A program made the translations under genes and the position numbers. This document shows positions 27,131 through 36,446 of a DNA stretch of 64,000 bases, piece by piece; within the stretch, counting starts at the first letter, position 1; the number at the start of each line of letters is the position of its first letter. A model generated the notes under the pieces. That model had not been told where the DNA came from. It was given only the letters and a program-made list of their open reading frames with translations, and ran no database searches. This DNA comes from JAFDYH01 sp049840875 (GTDB lineage Bacteria > Bacteroidota > Bacteroidia > Chitinophagales > Chitinophagaceae), in contig JASGJE010000004.1 in NCBI GenBank assembly GCA_049840875.1, positions 62,001 to 126,000 of the forward strand. The letters run 5' to 3'.

Positions 27131-30100
27131 TTATTCAGTTCTGAGTGACTTCACAGGATTAGCTGTAGCTACTTTAAACGCTTTGAAGCTTACCGTAATT
27201 AATGCGATTATCAACGCCGCTATGCCGGGTACTGCCAACACCCACCAGCCTATCGTTATTTTATCGGCGAAACCCTGCAGCCAATCATGCATGGCCCACC
27301 ATGATAATGGTAAGGCAATAACAACAGCAATCACTACGAGTTGTAAAAAACTACGCGACAACATTGCCATCACATTCAATGTAGTTGCACCCAGCACTTT
27401 GCGAATACCTATTTCCTTTTGTCTTTTTTGCGCAGTAAAAGCTGCCAGGCCGAATAAACCAAGACAGGAAATAATGATGGCCAATCCTGCAAAATAACTG
27501 GATAACACAGCTATCCGTTGTTCGGTGAGGTAGAGTGCCTGGTAATCACTATCCATAAAACTGAAATCGAAGTTATAGCCCGGTAAATATTTGTTGAAGG
27601 TTTGCCGAACGGCATCCACAACGCGTTGTTCCATTCCGGGTTTTATTTTTACCAACACGGTACGGCCGCCAGGTTGCAACCGGATGATCATTGGTTCGAT
27701 TGCATTATGCAGTGATCCGTAATGAAAATCTTTTACCACACCGATGATTTCGCTTCCGCCATTCATATTTATCTTTTTACCAACCGGGTTCGTAAGATGC
27801 ATCATCTTCACAGCGGCTTCGTTCAGCATTATTTTGTTATAATCGTCATGGTATGCTTTGGAAAAGCTGCGGCCTTCTTTCAACGGTATACCCAGCGTTT
27901 CAATATAATCATACCCGGCAAGAGGCGACTGGAAAAGATAACTTTCTTCATTCTTATCACCGCTCCACGATATACCTGATTGTCCGGGTATATCTTTTAA
28001 TATACCACCACCCATATTAGTAGCATGTGCCACACCCGGCAATTGTTTTACAGCATCCAGGAAGGCTTCGAATGTTGCGTTTGTTTTTCCATCTTCACCA
28101 AGTCCATCCCACGGCGTATATAATTCACCTTTCCAGGTAAAGGTTAAAATATTGTCTTTATCGTAGCCGAGATTTTTTGTCTGCGTATATTTTATTTGCC
28201 GGTTCACGACCATAAAGCCAATCATAAATACAACTGAAAGGGAAAACTGCACAACAACCAGCCCTTTGCGTATCCATAGTTCACCAAGGCTTGTCGCCAG
28301 CTTACCTTTTAACACCGCGACCGGCTTAAAACGCGACAGATAAAAAGCAGGATAACAACCGGCAATAAAACCGGTAAACAGTGCAATGCCAATAACAGGT
28401 AAAGCCAGGCCTGCGGCATTGCGCAGTGTAATAGACTTACCGGTAATAGAATTGAATTGTGGCAATAAGACGATGATGAGTATAACGGCTATGCCTAAGG
28501 CCATTAGCGCCATTAGTAGCGACTCTGCCAGGAATTGTACAATCAATGACCGGCGACTTGCGCCGATAGTTTTCTTTATGCCCACCTCTTTCATTTTGTT
28601 GGAAGCCTGTGCCGTGGAGAGATTGGTAAAATTGATACACGCAATAAGCAGGACAAACAATGCTATTATACTGAAGAGGCGTACATATTCTATCCGACCA
28701 CCTGCCTGTACACCATTTTCATATGTGCCATGCAGGTATCTTGCAGAGTATTGCTGCAAAAACATGGTAAACTTATCCAGTTCGGGTTTCTTAGACTGCA
28801 GGTAACCGGCCACTTTTTTATTAAAGCTGTTGACATCAACTCCCCTTTTTAATACAACGAATGTTTCCGCATAACTGCCTGTCCACTCTTTGGCCCAACG
28901 ATCGTTTTTCAGCAGCACGTTAAGGTTCATCACAAAATCAAATTGCTGGGTTGAATTTGCAGGCACTTGTTTAAATATACCGGACACTTTGTAAACACCT
29001 TTGAAAAATGCGTTGCTCCAGGTAATTGTTTTACCAATAGCGTCCGTGGTTTTGAATAGTTTCCTGGCAAGCCCTTCGCTTAGCACGATATTAGTCTCAT
29101 CATTCAATACATTGTTCTTATCACCGTGTAACAAGGGGTAAGAAAAGACATTGAAGAAATTGGCCCCGGCTATAAAACCGTTGGTTTGAATCTGCACTTC
29201 GCCGGCAGCTACTATACCATCCTTGCTACCGAAATTAAAAAAATCGTTTACGGCAACAGCGTCTTCTACTTCGGGCAGATCTTTTAGCATCGCATCCGGT
29301 AATGGCACCGGTGTATGGTTCCATGTAAGTATGCCATCAGTCGTTTTAAAATTATTCATTACCTGGTACAGGCGGCTGTCGTTGGTATGAAATTTATCGA
29401 TGCTGAGCTCATCACTTACCCAAAGAAAAATAAATATTGCACCTGTAAGTCCGGTGGAAAGGCCAACAAGGTTTAACCATGTAAACTGCCGGTTCTTCTT
29501 AATGCTGCGCCACGCATGTTTTAAATAATTTCTGAGCATATAATTACGGTTTAATTTCACTTCAGACCCTTTGTATTTGGGCTGATGAATTGAAATTACC
29601 GTTGTGGAACGCGACAAATGTCTCAGATGATAAGATGAGTCCTTATTTTCCAGGCTATTTTTAAATTCAGCAGGGCTCTTCCCTGTCATTTGTTTAAAGG
29701 TGCGGTTGAAGGTGGCTTTAGAGTTGAATCCTGCTTCAAAAGCAATACCTAATAAAGTGATATTATCGTAAGCTGGCCTACGCAGTTTTGATATTACATC
29801 ACGGACGCGGTATTCATTAATGAAGTCATTGAAGTTTTTTTTGAAGACTGAATTAACCACTCGTGATAATTCATGGTGAGGCATGTTGAGTTTTTCAGCA
29901 AGCGAAGTCAGGCTCAGATCCGGGTCTTCGTAATACAGGTTGGCCTCCATCTGTTTTTTAAGCATTACGCCTTTTGCTTTCAGCTCGGCTGGTATCGATT
30001 GCTTAACGGGAGCAGTTGTTTCTGCTTTCTGCGCAGCCTGTGGTTTTAAGAAAGCAGCAGCTGCAGTCCATATAATGATTACTACGAAAAAAATATAAAA

Positions 30101-30766
30101 GGGATAATAAACCTGGATACCTGATTGATCGCGATAGCCAACAAAGTTGATGATTGCACAAACCAACCATACGATCCATAACAGAGCAGTAGCTCCAAGC
30201 AACCGACGCAGCCAACGGAATTCAATAAGAGGGCGATCCATTAATACCGGCTGCAATCCGCGATAGAAACGTTGTATGAGTTGATTGCATTGATACAGGT
30301 AGGCAATGTTGGAAATGAAAACAAGTAATTGCAGTGCAGGATTCAGTTGTTGAAAAGTATGGGTAGCATAAGTCACATCACCGGTCAAAAGGCTTTCCCT
30401 GATTTCCAACACGAATGCTGCTTGTTCAAGCAGCAGAGGACTAAAGTGAAGTAAATCCCTGCCGATGAATTTATACCGCGGCCTCGTTATTTTAAGAACA
30501 TAGAAATAGATTAACGGTCCGAGAGCAAGAAGAAATTGCAAGGGCAATTTATCCCAAAAGGGGAGATATGTTTCAAGCCTAATATCAATCGCCAAAATGC
30601 GGATCATCCATAAAACCATTGTGAGCAGCGCAAGGGCGAGAAACCTGTTGGCACTTTGGTTAACAGCTTTTGTGATCCATAAAAGAACAGCAAAAAATAA
30701 CCCGATGAATATAGCACCGAGAAATGCAAGGTCATACAGGTTGATATGGAATGAATAGGAATTCAA
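27131..30766 (-). CDS. Membrane AraC-type regulator fused to FtsX/MacB ABC permease
   Basis: 1211-residue fusion starting with TTG at 30766. Seven or so sensor helices, then the AraC HTH (MPHHELSRVVNSVFKKNF, AGFNSKATFNRTFKQMTGKS), a linker with SYHLRHLSRSTTVIS and VKLNRNY, and the permease from Met410 (base 29539, MLRNYLKHAW). The permease has two halves with EVGIKKTIGAS and EIGIRKVLGAT. Its first periplasmic domain differs strongly from those of the other fusions, while the sensor/HTH part is nearly the same as that of 23342-27016. Transcribed from the direction of the stand-alone permease at 30914-33307, across a 147-bp gap without an evident terminator. Confidence 0.85.
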   Translation of the reverse strand: MNSYSFHINLYDLAFLGAIFIGLFFAVLLWITKAVNQSANRFLALALLTMVLWMIRILAIDIRLETYLPFWDKLPLQFLLALGPLIYFYVLKITRPRYKFIGRDLLHFSPLLLEQAAFVLEIRESLLTGDVTYATHTFQQLNPALQLLVFISNIAYLYQCNQLIQRFYRGLQPVLMDRPLIEFRWLRRLLGATALLWIVWLVCAIINFVGYRDQSGIQVYYPFYIFFVVIIIWTAAAAFLKPQAAQKAETTAPVKQSIPAELKAKGVMLKKQMEANLYYEDPDLSLTSLAEKLNMPHHELSRVVNSVFKKNFNDFINEYRVRDVISKLRRPAYDNITLLGIAFEAGFNSKATFNRTFKQMTGKSPAEFKNSLENKDSSYHLRHLSRSTTVISIHQPKYKGSEVKLNRNYMLRNYLKHAWRSIKKNRQFTWLNLVGLSTGLTGAIFIFLWVSDELSIDKFHTNDSRLYQVMNNFKTTDGILTWNHTPVPLPDAMLKDLPEVEDAVAVNDFFNFGSKDGIVAAGEVQIQTNGFIAGANFFNVFSYPLLHGDKNNVLNDETNIVLSEGLARKLFKTTDAIGKTITWSNAFFKGVYKVSGIFKQVPANSTQQFDFVMNLNVLLKNDRWAKEWTGSYAETFVVLKRGVDVNSFNKKVAGYLQSKKPELDKFTMFLQQYSARYLHGTYENGVQAGGRIEYVRLFSIIALFVLLIACINFTNLSTAQASNKMKEVGIKKTIGASRRSLIVQFLAESLLMALMALGIAVILIIVLLPQFNSITGKSITLRNAAGLALPVIGIALFTGFIAGCYPAFYLSRFKPVAVLKGKLATSLGELWIRKGLVVVQFSLSVVFMIGFMVVNRQIKYTQTKNLGYDKDNILTFTWKGELYTPWDGLGEDGKTNATFEAFLDAVKQLPGVAHATNMGGGILKDIPGQSGISWSGDKNEESYLFQSPLAGYDYIETLGIPLKEGRSFSKAYHDDYNKIMLNEAAVKMMHLTNPVGKKINMNGGSEIIGVVKDFHYGSLHNAIEPMIIRLQPGGRTVLVKIKPGMEQRVVDAVRQTFNKYLPGYNFDFSFMDSDYQALYLTEQRIAVLSSYFAGLAIIISCLGLFGLAAFTAQKRQKEIGIRKVLGATTLNVMAMLSRSFLQLVVIAVVIALPLSWWAMHDWLQGFADKITIGWWVLAVPGIAALIIALITVSFKAFKVATANPVKSLRTE

Positions 30767-30913
30767 ATAGATTGCTCGCCTGGTTGGTTGTTAACCAAAA
30801 AGTACCTTTAAGCCGCTAAAAGATACCTCTTTTGTTTTGACGGCATATATTTCTGAAATGTTACAGCAGGTTTGCCATGCTATTGAAAAGAAAACCGACT
30901 CTTTTTTTAATCA

Positions 30914-33307
30914 TTATTCAGTCTTCAGCGTCTTCACCGGGTTAGTCAACGCAGCTTTCACTGATTGAAAACTGATCGTAATAAACGCGATCAACACAGC
31001 GATCACTGCCGCAATGCCAACCACCCACCATTCAAGTGTTGCCCTGTATGCAAAATCCTGCAACCATCTATTCATTGTCCACCAGGCGAGCGGCGATGCA
31101 ATTAATATAGATACAATTACCAGCTTGATAAAATCAACTGATAACATTGCCACGATACCAGAAACCTTTGCGCCAAGTACCTTTCTTATACCAATCTCTT
31201 TTATTCTTCGTTCTGCTGCATACGCGGAGAGTCCGAATAATCCCATGCAGGCAATCAGGATTGCAATCGTACTGAAGGATATAAACAATTGACCGGTCCG
31301 CTGCTCTGAGCGATAAGTAGCATCGAATTCCTGGTCCATGAATGAATAGGTAAAGGTTTGTTTTGATAATTCTTTCCATGTTGCTTCAATTTTACCGATC
31401 GTTGCATGCAGGTTGGCGGTGTTGAGTCGCAAGCTGATGGCGCCACGATCTTCATCGAGATTTAAAGCAAGCGGTTTTATTTCATCTTTTAGTGAGCTGT
31501 AGTTGAAATCTTTTATCACGCCAATAATATGAAAGGTTTGCAGGCCAACGCTATTGCGATAAATTGGTTTATTGAGTGGATCTTTAAAACCAAACCGTTT
31601 TACAAATGCTTCGTTCACAATAATACCGGTAGAATCGGTCGGCATCTGCGAAGAAAAATTACGGCCTGACACCAGTTGTATGCCCATTGTTGCTAAATAA
31701 TCTTCGTCAACCGGCCAGAAGTCTGAAAGTACATCCTGTTTAATATCCAATGGCAATTGTGGAAACATACCTGTTATGTTTCGCTCCTCACCGGTTGGCG
31801 TATAGGTAGACATCGTCACATTCACAACGCCTGGCAATTGTCGCAACTGTTGTCTCAATACTTTCGCCCCGCTGCCCAACTGGTTCACGTTTTTAATTAC
31901 AAGCACCTGGCTACGGTTAAAACCAAGGCTTTTATTCTGAATATAATTCAATTGGCGATAGATAACTATCGTGCCGATGATGAGAAATATAGAAATTGAG
32001 AATTGAAAAACAACGAGAAAGCCACGGAGATAACCAGCTTTCAGGTTGCCACCCAGTTTACCTTTTAATACTGCTAATGGCTTGAACGACGACAGAAAAA
32101 ATGCGGGATAAATACCAGCCAGTGTGCCGATGATTAATGTTCCAGCGATCAGCGAAGGTATCAGCCAGCGGAGGGATGCAGGTGTAAATGATAATTCCTT
32201 TGCGGCGACCTCATTGAAGAAAGGCATCGCCAGTGACGCAAGCACTATGGCAAGGATAGAAGCGATAAACGTGAGCAAAATAGATTCAGTAAGAAACTGC
32301 CCGATCAGCAATCCTCTTCCCGAACCAAGCACTTTACGCATGCTTACTTCCTTTGCACGGATTGAAGAACGTGCAGTGGAGAGATTCATAAAGTTTACGC
32401 AGGCGATAAGAAGGATAAATAGTGCGATGGCTGAAAAAATATACACGTATTGAATGTTGCCATTCTTTGAAAGTTCGTACTGGGCATTTGAGCGAAGGTG
32501 GATGTTAAGCAAAGGCGTCAATGTATAATTCAGATAATTACCACCCTGCGTCATAGAAGGAGGATAATTGCTGAGCGCAGCATCCTGCATAGCTTTTTCA
32601 AGCTGATGGATATTTGTAGTTGCTTTCAATAATACGTAATGATGAACGCCGCCGTATCCCCATCCGTTATCCAAGTATTCCGGGATAGAGTTATACGATA
32701 AAATGAAATCATAGATAAAATGCGATTGCGAAGGAATGTCTTTAATTACACCTGTTACCTTATACACACTGGTGTCATTGATCGTGATCGTTTTACCAAC
32801 AGCATAAATATCCTGGAAATATTTCTTCGCCATACTTTCTGTAATAACAGCAGAATGCGGTTCATCCAGCGAAGTAGCGGGAGATCCTTCAATCATTGGT
32901 AAAGTAAAAACATCAAACAAGCCGGACTCTGCAAAAGCAACTCTTTTTTCTTCGATATTGATGTTGCCTTTTTTAATATTGAACTTCTGCGGCGTTTTGA
33001 ATAATGTTTCCTTTGGAATGATGCGAACCATTTTCTCAATTCCGGTATAATCCTTCATCGCCTCCATCAACGGTTTTTCAGAGCCAGCGTAAGAGGCCTC
33101 GTTACCATTGAGCTTTGCATTTTCTGTTACCCTGTAAATGCGGTCTGCTTTCAGATTGAATTTATCGTAACTCAATTCATCAGCGACGTATAAAACAATC
33201 AGCAGAAACGTGGCCAGACCCACAGAAAGGCCGATGATGTTAAGCGTTGTAAAACCTTTACTTTTTTTCAGGCTGCGGAAAGCAGTTTTAAAATAATTTT
33301 TTAGCAT
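30914..33307 (-). CDS. FtsX/MacB-type ABC transporter permease, stand-alone
   Basis: 797-residue permease without the AraC module. It starts at ATG with MLKNYFKTAFRSLKKSK, the same N-terminal pattern that begins the permease halves of the fusions. First helix about residues 21-43; FtsX motifs EVSMRKVLGSG in the first half and EIGIRKVLGAK in the second; ends NPVKTLKTE. First gene of the minus-strand array, with a 277-bp upstream region shared with the divergent receiver gene at 33585. That region carries a CTGTTCG/ACAG operator-like array. No ATPase gene is adjacent. Export or mechanotransmission is inferred from the family; the substrate is unknown. Confidence 0.88.
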   Translation of the reverse strand: MLKNYFKTAFRSLKKSKGFTTLNIIGLSVGLATFLLIVLYVADELSYDKFNLKADRIYRVTENAKLNGNEASYAGSEKPLMEAMKDYTGIEKMVRIIPKETLFKTPQKFNIKKGNINIEEKRVAFAESGLFDVFTLPMIEGSPATSLDEPHSAVITESMAKKYFQDIYAVGKTITINDTSVYKVTGVIKDIPSQSHFIYDFILSYNSIPEYLDNGWGYGGVHHYVLLKATTNIHQLEKAMQDAALSNYPPSMTQGGNYLNYTLTPLLNIHLRSNAQYELSKNGNIQYVYIFSAIALFILLIACVNFMNLSTARSSIRAKEVSMRKVLGSGRGLLIGQFLTESILLTFIASILAIVLASLAMPFFNEVAAKELSFTPASLRWLIPSLIAGTLIIGTLAGIYPAFFLSSFKPLAVLKGKLGGNLKAGYLRGFLVVFQFSISIFLIIGTIVIYRQLNYIQNKSLGFNRSQVLVIKNVNQLGSGAKVLRQQLRQLPGVVNVTMSTYTPTGEERNITGMFPQLPLDIKQDVLSDFWPVDEDYLATMGIQLVSGRNFSSQMPTDSTGIIVNEAFVKRFGFKDPLNKPIYRNSVGLQTFHIIGVIKDFNYSSLKDEIKPLALNLDEDRGAISLRLNTANLHATIGKIEATWKELSKQTFTYSFMDQEFDATYRSEQRTGQLFISFSTIAILIACMGLFGLSAYAAERRIKEIGIRKVLGAKVSGIVAMLSVDFIKLVIVSILIASPLAWWTMNRWLQDFAYRATLEWWVVGIAAVIAVLIAFITISFQSVKAALTNPVKTLKTE

Positions 33308-33411
33308 GACTGAAGTTTACCGGTTGAAGAAGTATGAAACAAGAACGAAGAGAATGCCAGTTTTGCAAACAATTATTTTTCAGCCATCTAATAAATCCCG
33401 TTAAAAAATTT

Positions 33412-33440
33412 CTGTTCGATTCTGGACAGTTACTGTTCGG
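33412..33440. promoter_or_regulatory. Operator-like CTGTTCG/ACAG repeat cluster
   Basis: Within 29 bases there are two direct CTGTTCG units and, between them, CTGGACAG; the overlap makes a near-palindrome ACAGTTACTGT. The cluster sits about 105-135 bp upstream of the minus-strand permease and 145-175 bp upstream of the plus-strand receiver gene, a plausible position for an activator site. The identity of the binder is unknown. Confidence 0.35.
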
Positions 33441-33584
33441 ATTGAATTCATTGGTAGTCAGCGTACCGCAAACATTTTACAATACAAAAAAGGCTTTTAT
33501 CGGCCACATTACACTTGCTGTGGAAAGAATGCCGCCCGGAAATTGCTGTTGCCGCCTTATCTTGTCGTCACAAACAAAAGCTTC

Positions 33585-33962
33585 ATGAAGATCCTTGTTG
33601 TTGATGATGAAAATGATGTAAAGACTTTGTTCGAGCAGCGTTTTCGTAAAGAAATCCGTAGCGGCGAAATGGAGTTTATGTTTGCCTGCTCAGGCGAAGA
33701 TGCTATCAACTGTCTTGAAAAACATACTGGTGAATCATTCCTCGTTCTTTCAGATATCAATATGCCGGGTATGAGTGGCCTGGATCTTCTTAAAAAAATA
33801 AAAGAGGAATTTAAAAAACCAACGCCACCAGTAATTATGGTTTCAGCATACGGCGATTCAGAGAATTACAATTGCGCCATGAAATACGGCGCCAATGACT
33901 TTGTTACAAAACCCGTTGACTTCAGTTCGTTGAAAGAAAAGCTGAAGACTGTGGCTGCATAA
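33585..33962 (+). CDS. Single-domain response regulator (receiver)
   Basis: About 125 residues from the ATG at 33585, chosen because MKILVVDDEND is the usual receiver N-terminus; the upstream in-frame extension has no family match. The acidic pair (VVDDEND), phospho-acceptor Asp in LSDINMPGMSG, Thr/Ser switch in MVSAYGD and Lys in VTKPVD are all present. No output domain follows, so it must signal by protein contact. No histidine kinase is close. It is divergent from the permease array and ends at a strong bidirectional hairpin shared with the TonB receptor gene. Confidence 0.9.
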   Translation: MKILVVDDENDVKTLFEQRFRKEIRSGEMEFMFACSGEDAINCLEKHTGESFLVLSDINMPGMSGLDLLKKIKEEFKKPTPPVIMVSAYGDSENYNCAMKYGANDFVTKPVDFSSLKEKLKTVAA

Positions 33963-34045
33963 TGTCATTTTCCTATCTGTTTATTTATTCCTTTTAAGAT
34001 ATTTTTTCTCTTTGATAAAGAAGATACTTCCACTTTGGTTACAAC

Positions 34046-34090
34046 TTTAACTATAAAACCCGGAGTCATTCTCCGGGTTTTATAGTTAAA
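34046..34090. terminator. Bidirectional terminator hairpin
   Basis: A perfect 20-base stem (TTTAACTATAAAACCCGGAG and its complement) with a five-base loop TCATT. The stem has a GC-rich top and A/T-rich foot, so either strand ends in a T run. It lies between the convergent receiver gene and the TonB receptor gene. Confidence 0.9.
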
Positions 34091-34119
34091 GCAAAGATTT
34101 TTAAACTATCAGTCTGCTA

Positions 34120-36321
34120 TCAAAGTTTTACTCCAACACTTACATAAAAAGTCCTTCCGTCCGCAGGTAATATGCCTGGTCCGGGATACATCGTTATTCT
34201 TCTGCTGAAATAACGTTTGTCCATAAAATTATTGATGCCGCCGGATAACCGATATCCCTTAAGAAATTTCCATTCTACCGACCAATCCCACAAATTATAG
34301 GAGGGAATCAGACCTGTAACTCCATTGGCGCTGGATACGGTATTCAACGCATCATTGAAATTTTCTCCTGTATAGCTATGCTGGAAGGTTGTTAAGAAAG
34401 TTTTATATAGAAAAGTCAAGCCGGTTTTATCGATCCATTCGGGCGTATTTTCAACCTTATTGCCTTTGATACTTGTATTAACGCCGCTTTTGTTAATCGT
34501 AGCATTCGTATAACGGGCATGCGTATAGGATAATGAATTGAATAAACGTACATCAAAATTATTTACTGGTCCGCCCTTCACCAACGCAGGGATAGACAAC
34601 TCAAAAAAAGCTTCTATGCCTTTTGAAACCGCATCCCCCACATTTGTAGAATACAGGTAGCTACCGGAAGTACCTGTTTGCGTAATCAGTCCTACGCGAT
34701 TGCCGTAAAAAAGATAAAATCCATTTACATCAAAGCTGAGAAAGTCACCGGCTTTACCACGATAGCCAAGATCGATATCATAACCTTTACTGTCTTTTAA
34801 GTTAGGATCCACCTGGTCCACTCTATCAGCAGGTGTAACGGATGCATAAAGATAAGGGCGGTATGCCTGTGAAATATTTCCATAAATCTGTGTTTCCGAA
34901 GTAGGTTGGTATTGAAGCCCAACGCCGAATAGAGGAAAACTTCTGTTGCCTTTATAATTGACGGGGAAAGTTGCATTGTTGATAACACCGGTAAGATCTG
35001 TATTGATAATTTCATATCGCATGCCGGGAGTAACCGAAAAACGATCTGTTAGCTGAATCATATTTTCCGCATACGCCGCATAATTATACGTTTTGAAACG
35101 CAGGTCGATGCCATAAGGTTTCACGAGACTGAGATCAAAATCACTACCAATTGTTCCAACTCCTTTCTGCCTTCTTTTAGTTTGTTCAGTAGAGAAACGA
35201 ACACCACCGGTTAACACAGAATTGAAATTGCCAAGATACCAGGAATGTAATACTCTGGCTTCAGTTGTAAAGCCTGAATAATAATCGCGGTCTACTTGTC
35301 TCGGATTATAAGAGTTGATTGCTACATTAAATGTATCGGGAATATTGGGGTTGTTGATAAACTGCACACTGTTACGTTGACCGATCAAGCTATGAGCCGT
35401 CACTTCAAATCGTGTACGAGCAGATGCTTCGTATTTCCAGGTGAGTGCAGGTATATTGATTTCAGGATTGAAGAAATTCCGGTTACGGATCGATTGCTTT
35501 GAATCCTGGTTGAATTGTGCATCATCCAGACCGCCGGCAATTTGCTGCACATAATCCATTCTCGAGAATTGCAATGATAAGCTTGACCGGGTGGTAAAAT
35601 GATATTGAAGATTGATATAGTAAGCGTGATAATTAAATGCAGAATTAGGACGCCAGCCATCTCCATGACGGCTATCGAAGTAGGCATAATAACTGAACTT
35701 ACCTTTTGTACCATTTACTGCATTAAATGAATTGAAGAAATTATTGGAACCTGCTGTCTGTTCGCTCTCAAGAGCAAAGGGTCTTGTACTATCGGCTTCC
35801 TTCATCACAAGGTTCATCATACCACCAAACTGACTGCCGAATTGCAATGCTGCAGACCCTCTCACCAGTTGTATTTCTTTCACGCCTTGCATAGGTGGAG
35901 TGTAATGATCTTCCGGATAACCGAATACATCTGAATTGGTATTGTAACCATTCTGGCGCACATTCATTTCGATAGAACGGTGAGAGTCGGTTCCTCGGGA
36001 ACCAATGTTGAGTTGTGTACCGGCCCCGTCCATATCCCACATCGTTAAACCAGGCACTTTTGCAAAAGCCATACGGGCCGAGTTTTGTTGCAAGTTCGCA
36101 GTTGCTTCATCCAACTTAATTGAATTCGTTTTCTTACCGGCGAAGATATTTACACCGGAAACGTCTGGCAGGTATTTTATGCGTGCTGACTTTTGATAAG
36201 AAGTAACGATGATGCTGTCGAGTGTTTTTGTTCGTTCGCTTTCTGTTTGTTTACCCTGGTGTTGTGCAGACGCGTTTAGAATGATGCACAGCAATAGGCA
36301 AGAAACTATGATTTGTCTCAT
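34120..36321 (-). CDS. TonB-dependent receptor, FecA-like
   Basis: 733-residue outer-membrane receptor with a signal peptide (IVSCLLLCIILNASAQ). The plug domain (about 50-190) contains MAFAKVPGLTMWDMDG, IGSRGTDSHRSIEMNVRQNG and IQLVRGSAALQFGSQFGGMMN, the arrangement typical of FecA-type ferric-citrate/siderophore receptors rather than SusC. The beta barrel fills the rest and ends in an aromatic-rich strand (RTFYVSVGVKL). No carboxypeptidase-like N-terminal domain and no SusD partner are present. No FecI/FecR pair adjoins it. It transports an iron chelate or another metal complex with TonB energy; the ligand is not determined. Confidence 0.87.
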   Translation of the reverse strand: MRQIIVSCLLLCIILNASAQHQGKQTESERTKTLDSIIVTSYQKSARIKYLPDVSGVNIFAGKKTNSIKLDEATANLQQNSARMAFAKVPGLTMWDMDGAGTQLNIGSRGTDSHRSIEMNVRQNGYNTNSDVFGYPEDHYTPPMQGVKEIQLVRGSAALQFGSQFGGMMNLVMKEADSTRPFALESEQTAGSNNFFNSFNAVNGTKGKFSYYAYFDSRHGDGWRPNSAFNYHAYYINLQYHFTTRSSLSLQFSRMDYVQQIAGGLDDAQFNQDSKQSIRNRNFFNPEINIPALTWKYEASARTRFEVTAHSLIGQRNSVQFINNPNIPDTFNVAINSYNPRQVDRDYYSGFTTEARVLHSWYLGNFNSVLTGGVRFSTEQTKRRQKGVGTIGSDFDLSLVKPYGIDLRFKTYNYAAYAENMIQLTDRFSVTPGMRYEIINTDLTGVINNATFPVNYKGNRSFPLFGVGLQYQPTSETQIYGNISQAYRPYLYASVTPADRVDQVDPNLKDSKGYDIDLGYRGKAGDFLSFDVNGFYLFYGNRVGLITQTGTSGSYLYSTNVGDAVSKGIEAFFELSIPALVKGGPVNNFDVRLFNSLSYTHARYTNATINKSGVNTSIKGNKVENTPEWIDKTGLTFLYKTFLTTFQHSYTGENFNDALNTVSSANGVTGLIPSYNLWDWSVEWKFLKGYRLSGGINNFMDKRYFSRRITMYPGPGILPADGRTFYVSVGVKL

Positions 36322-36446
36322 GATTTGAGTTTTTGGTATAACTATAAATGAATGCTTAATATCTGCCCGGATGTCATGCAGATAATAAGCGACTACGACA
36401 AAATGATCGCCGTAGAAAATGATCGATAAAAAATTTTCAGATTAGA

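Noticed and set aside
33495..33520. Possible sigma-54 promoter (GGCC...TTGCT) before the receiver gene
   Set aside because: The GG to GC distance is 13 bases instead of 10, so it does not fit the required spacing.
33334..33584. In-frame ORF of 84 residues upstream of the receiver gene
   Set aside because: The sequence is low in protein-like features, overlaps the regulatory-looking region and has no family match; the receiver start at 33585 fits the family better.
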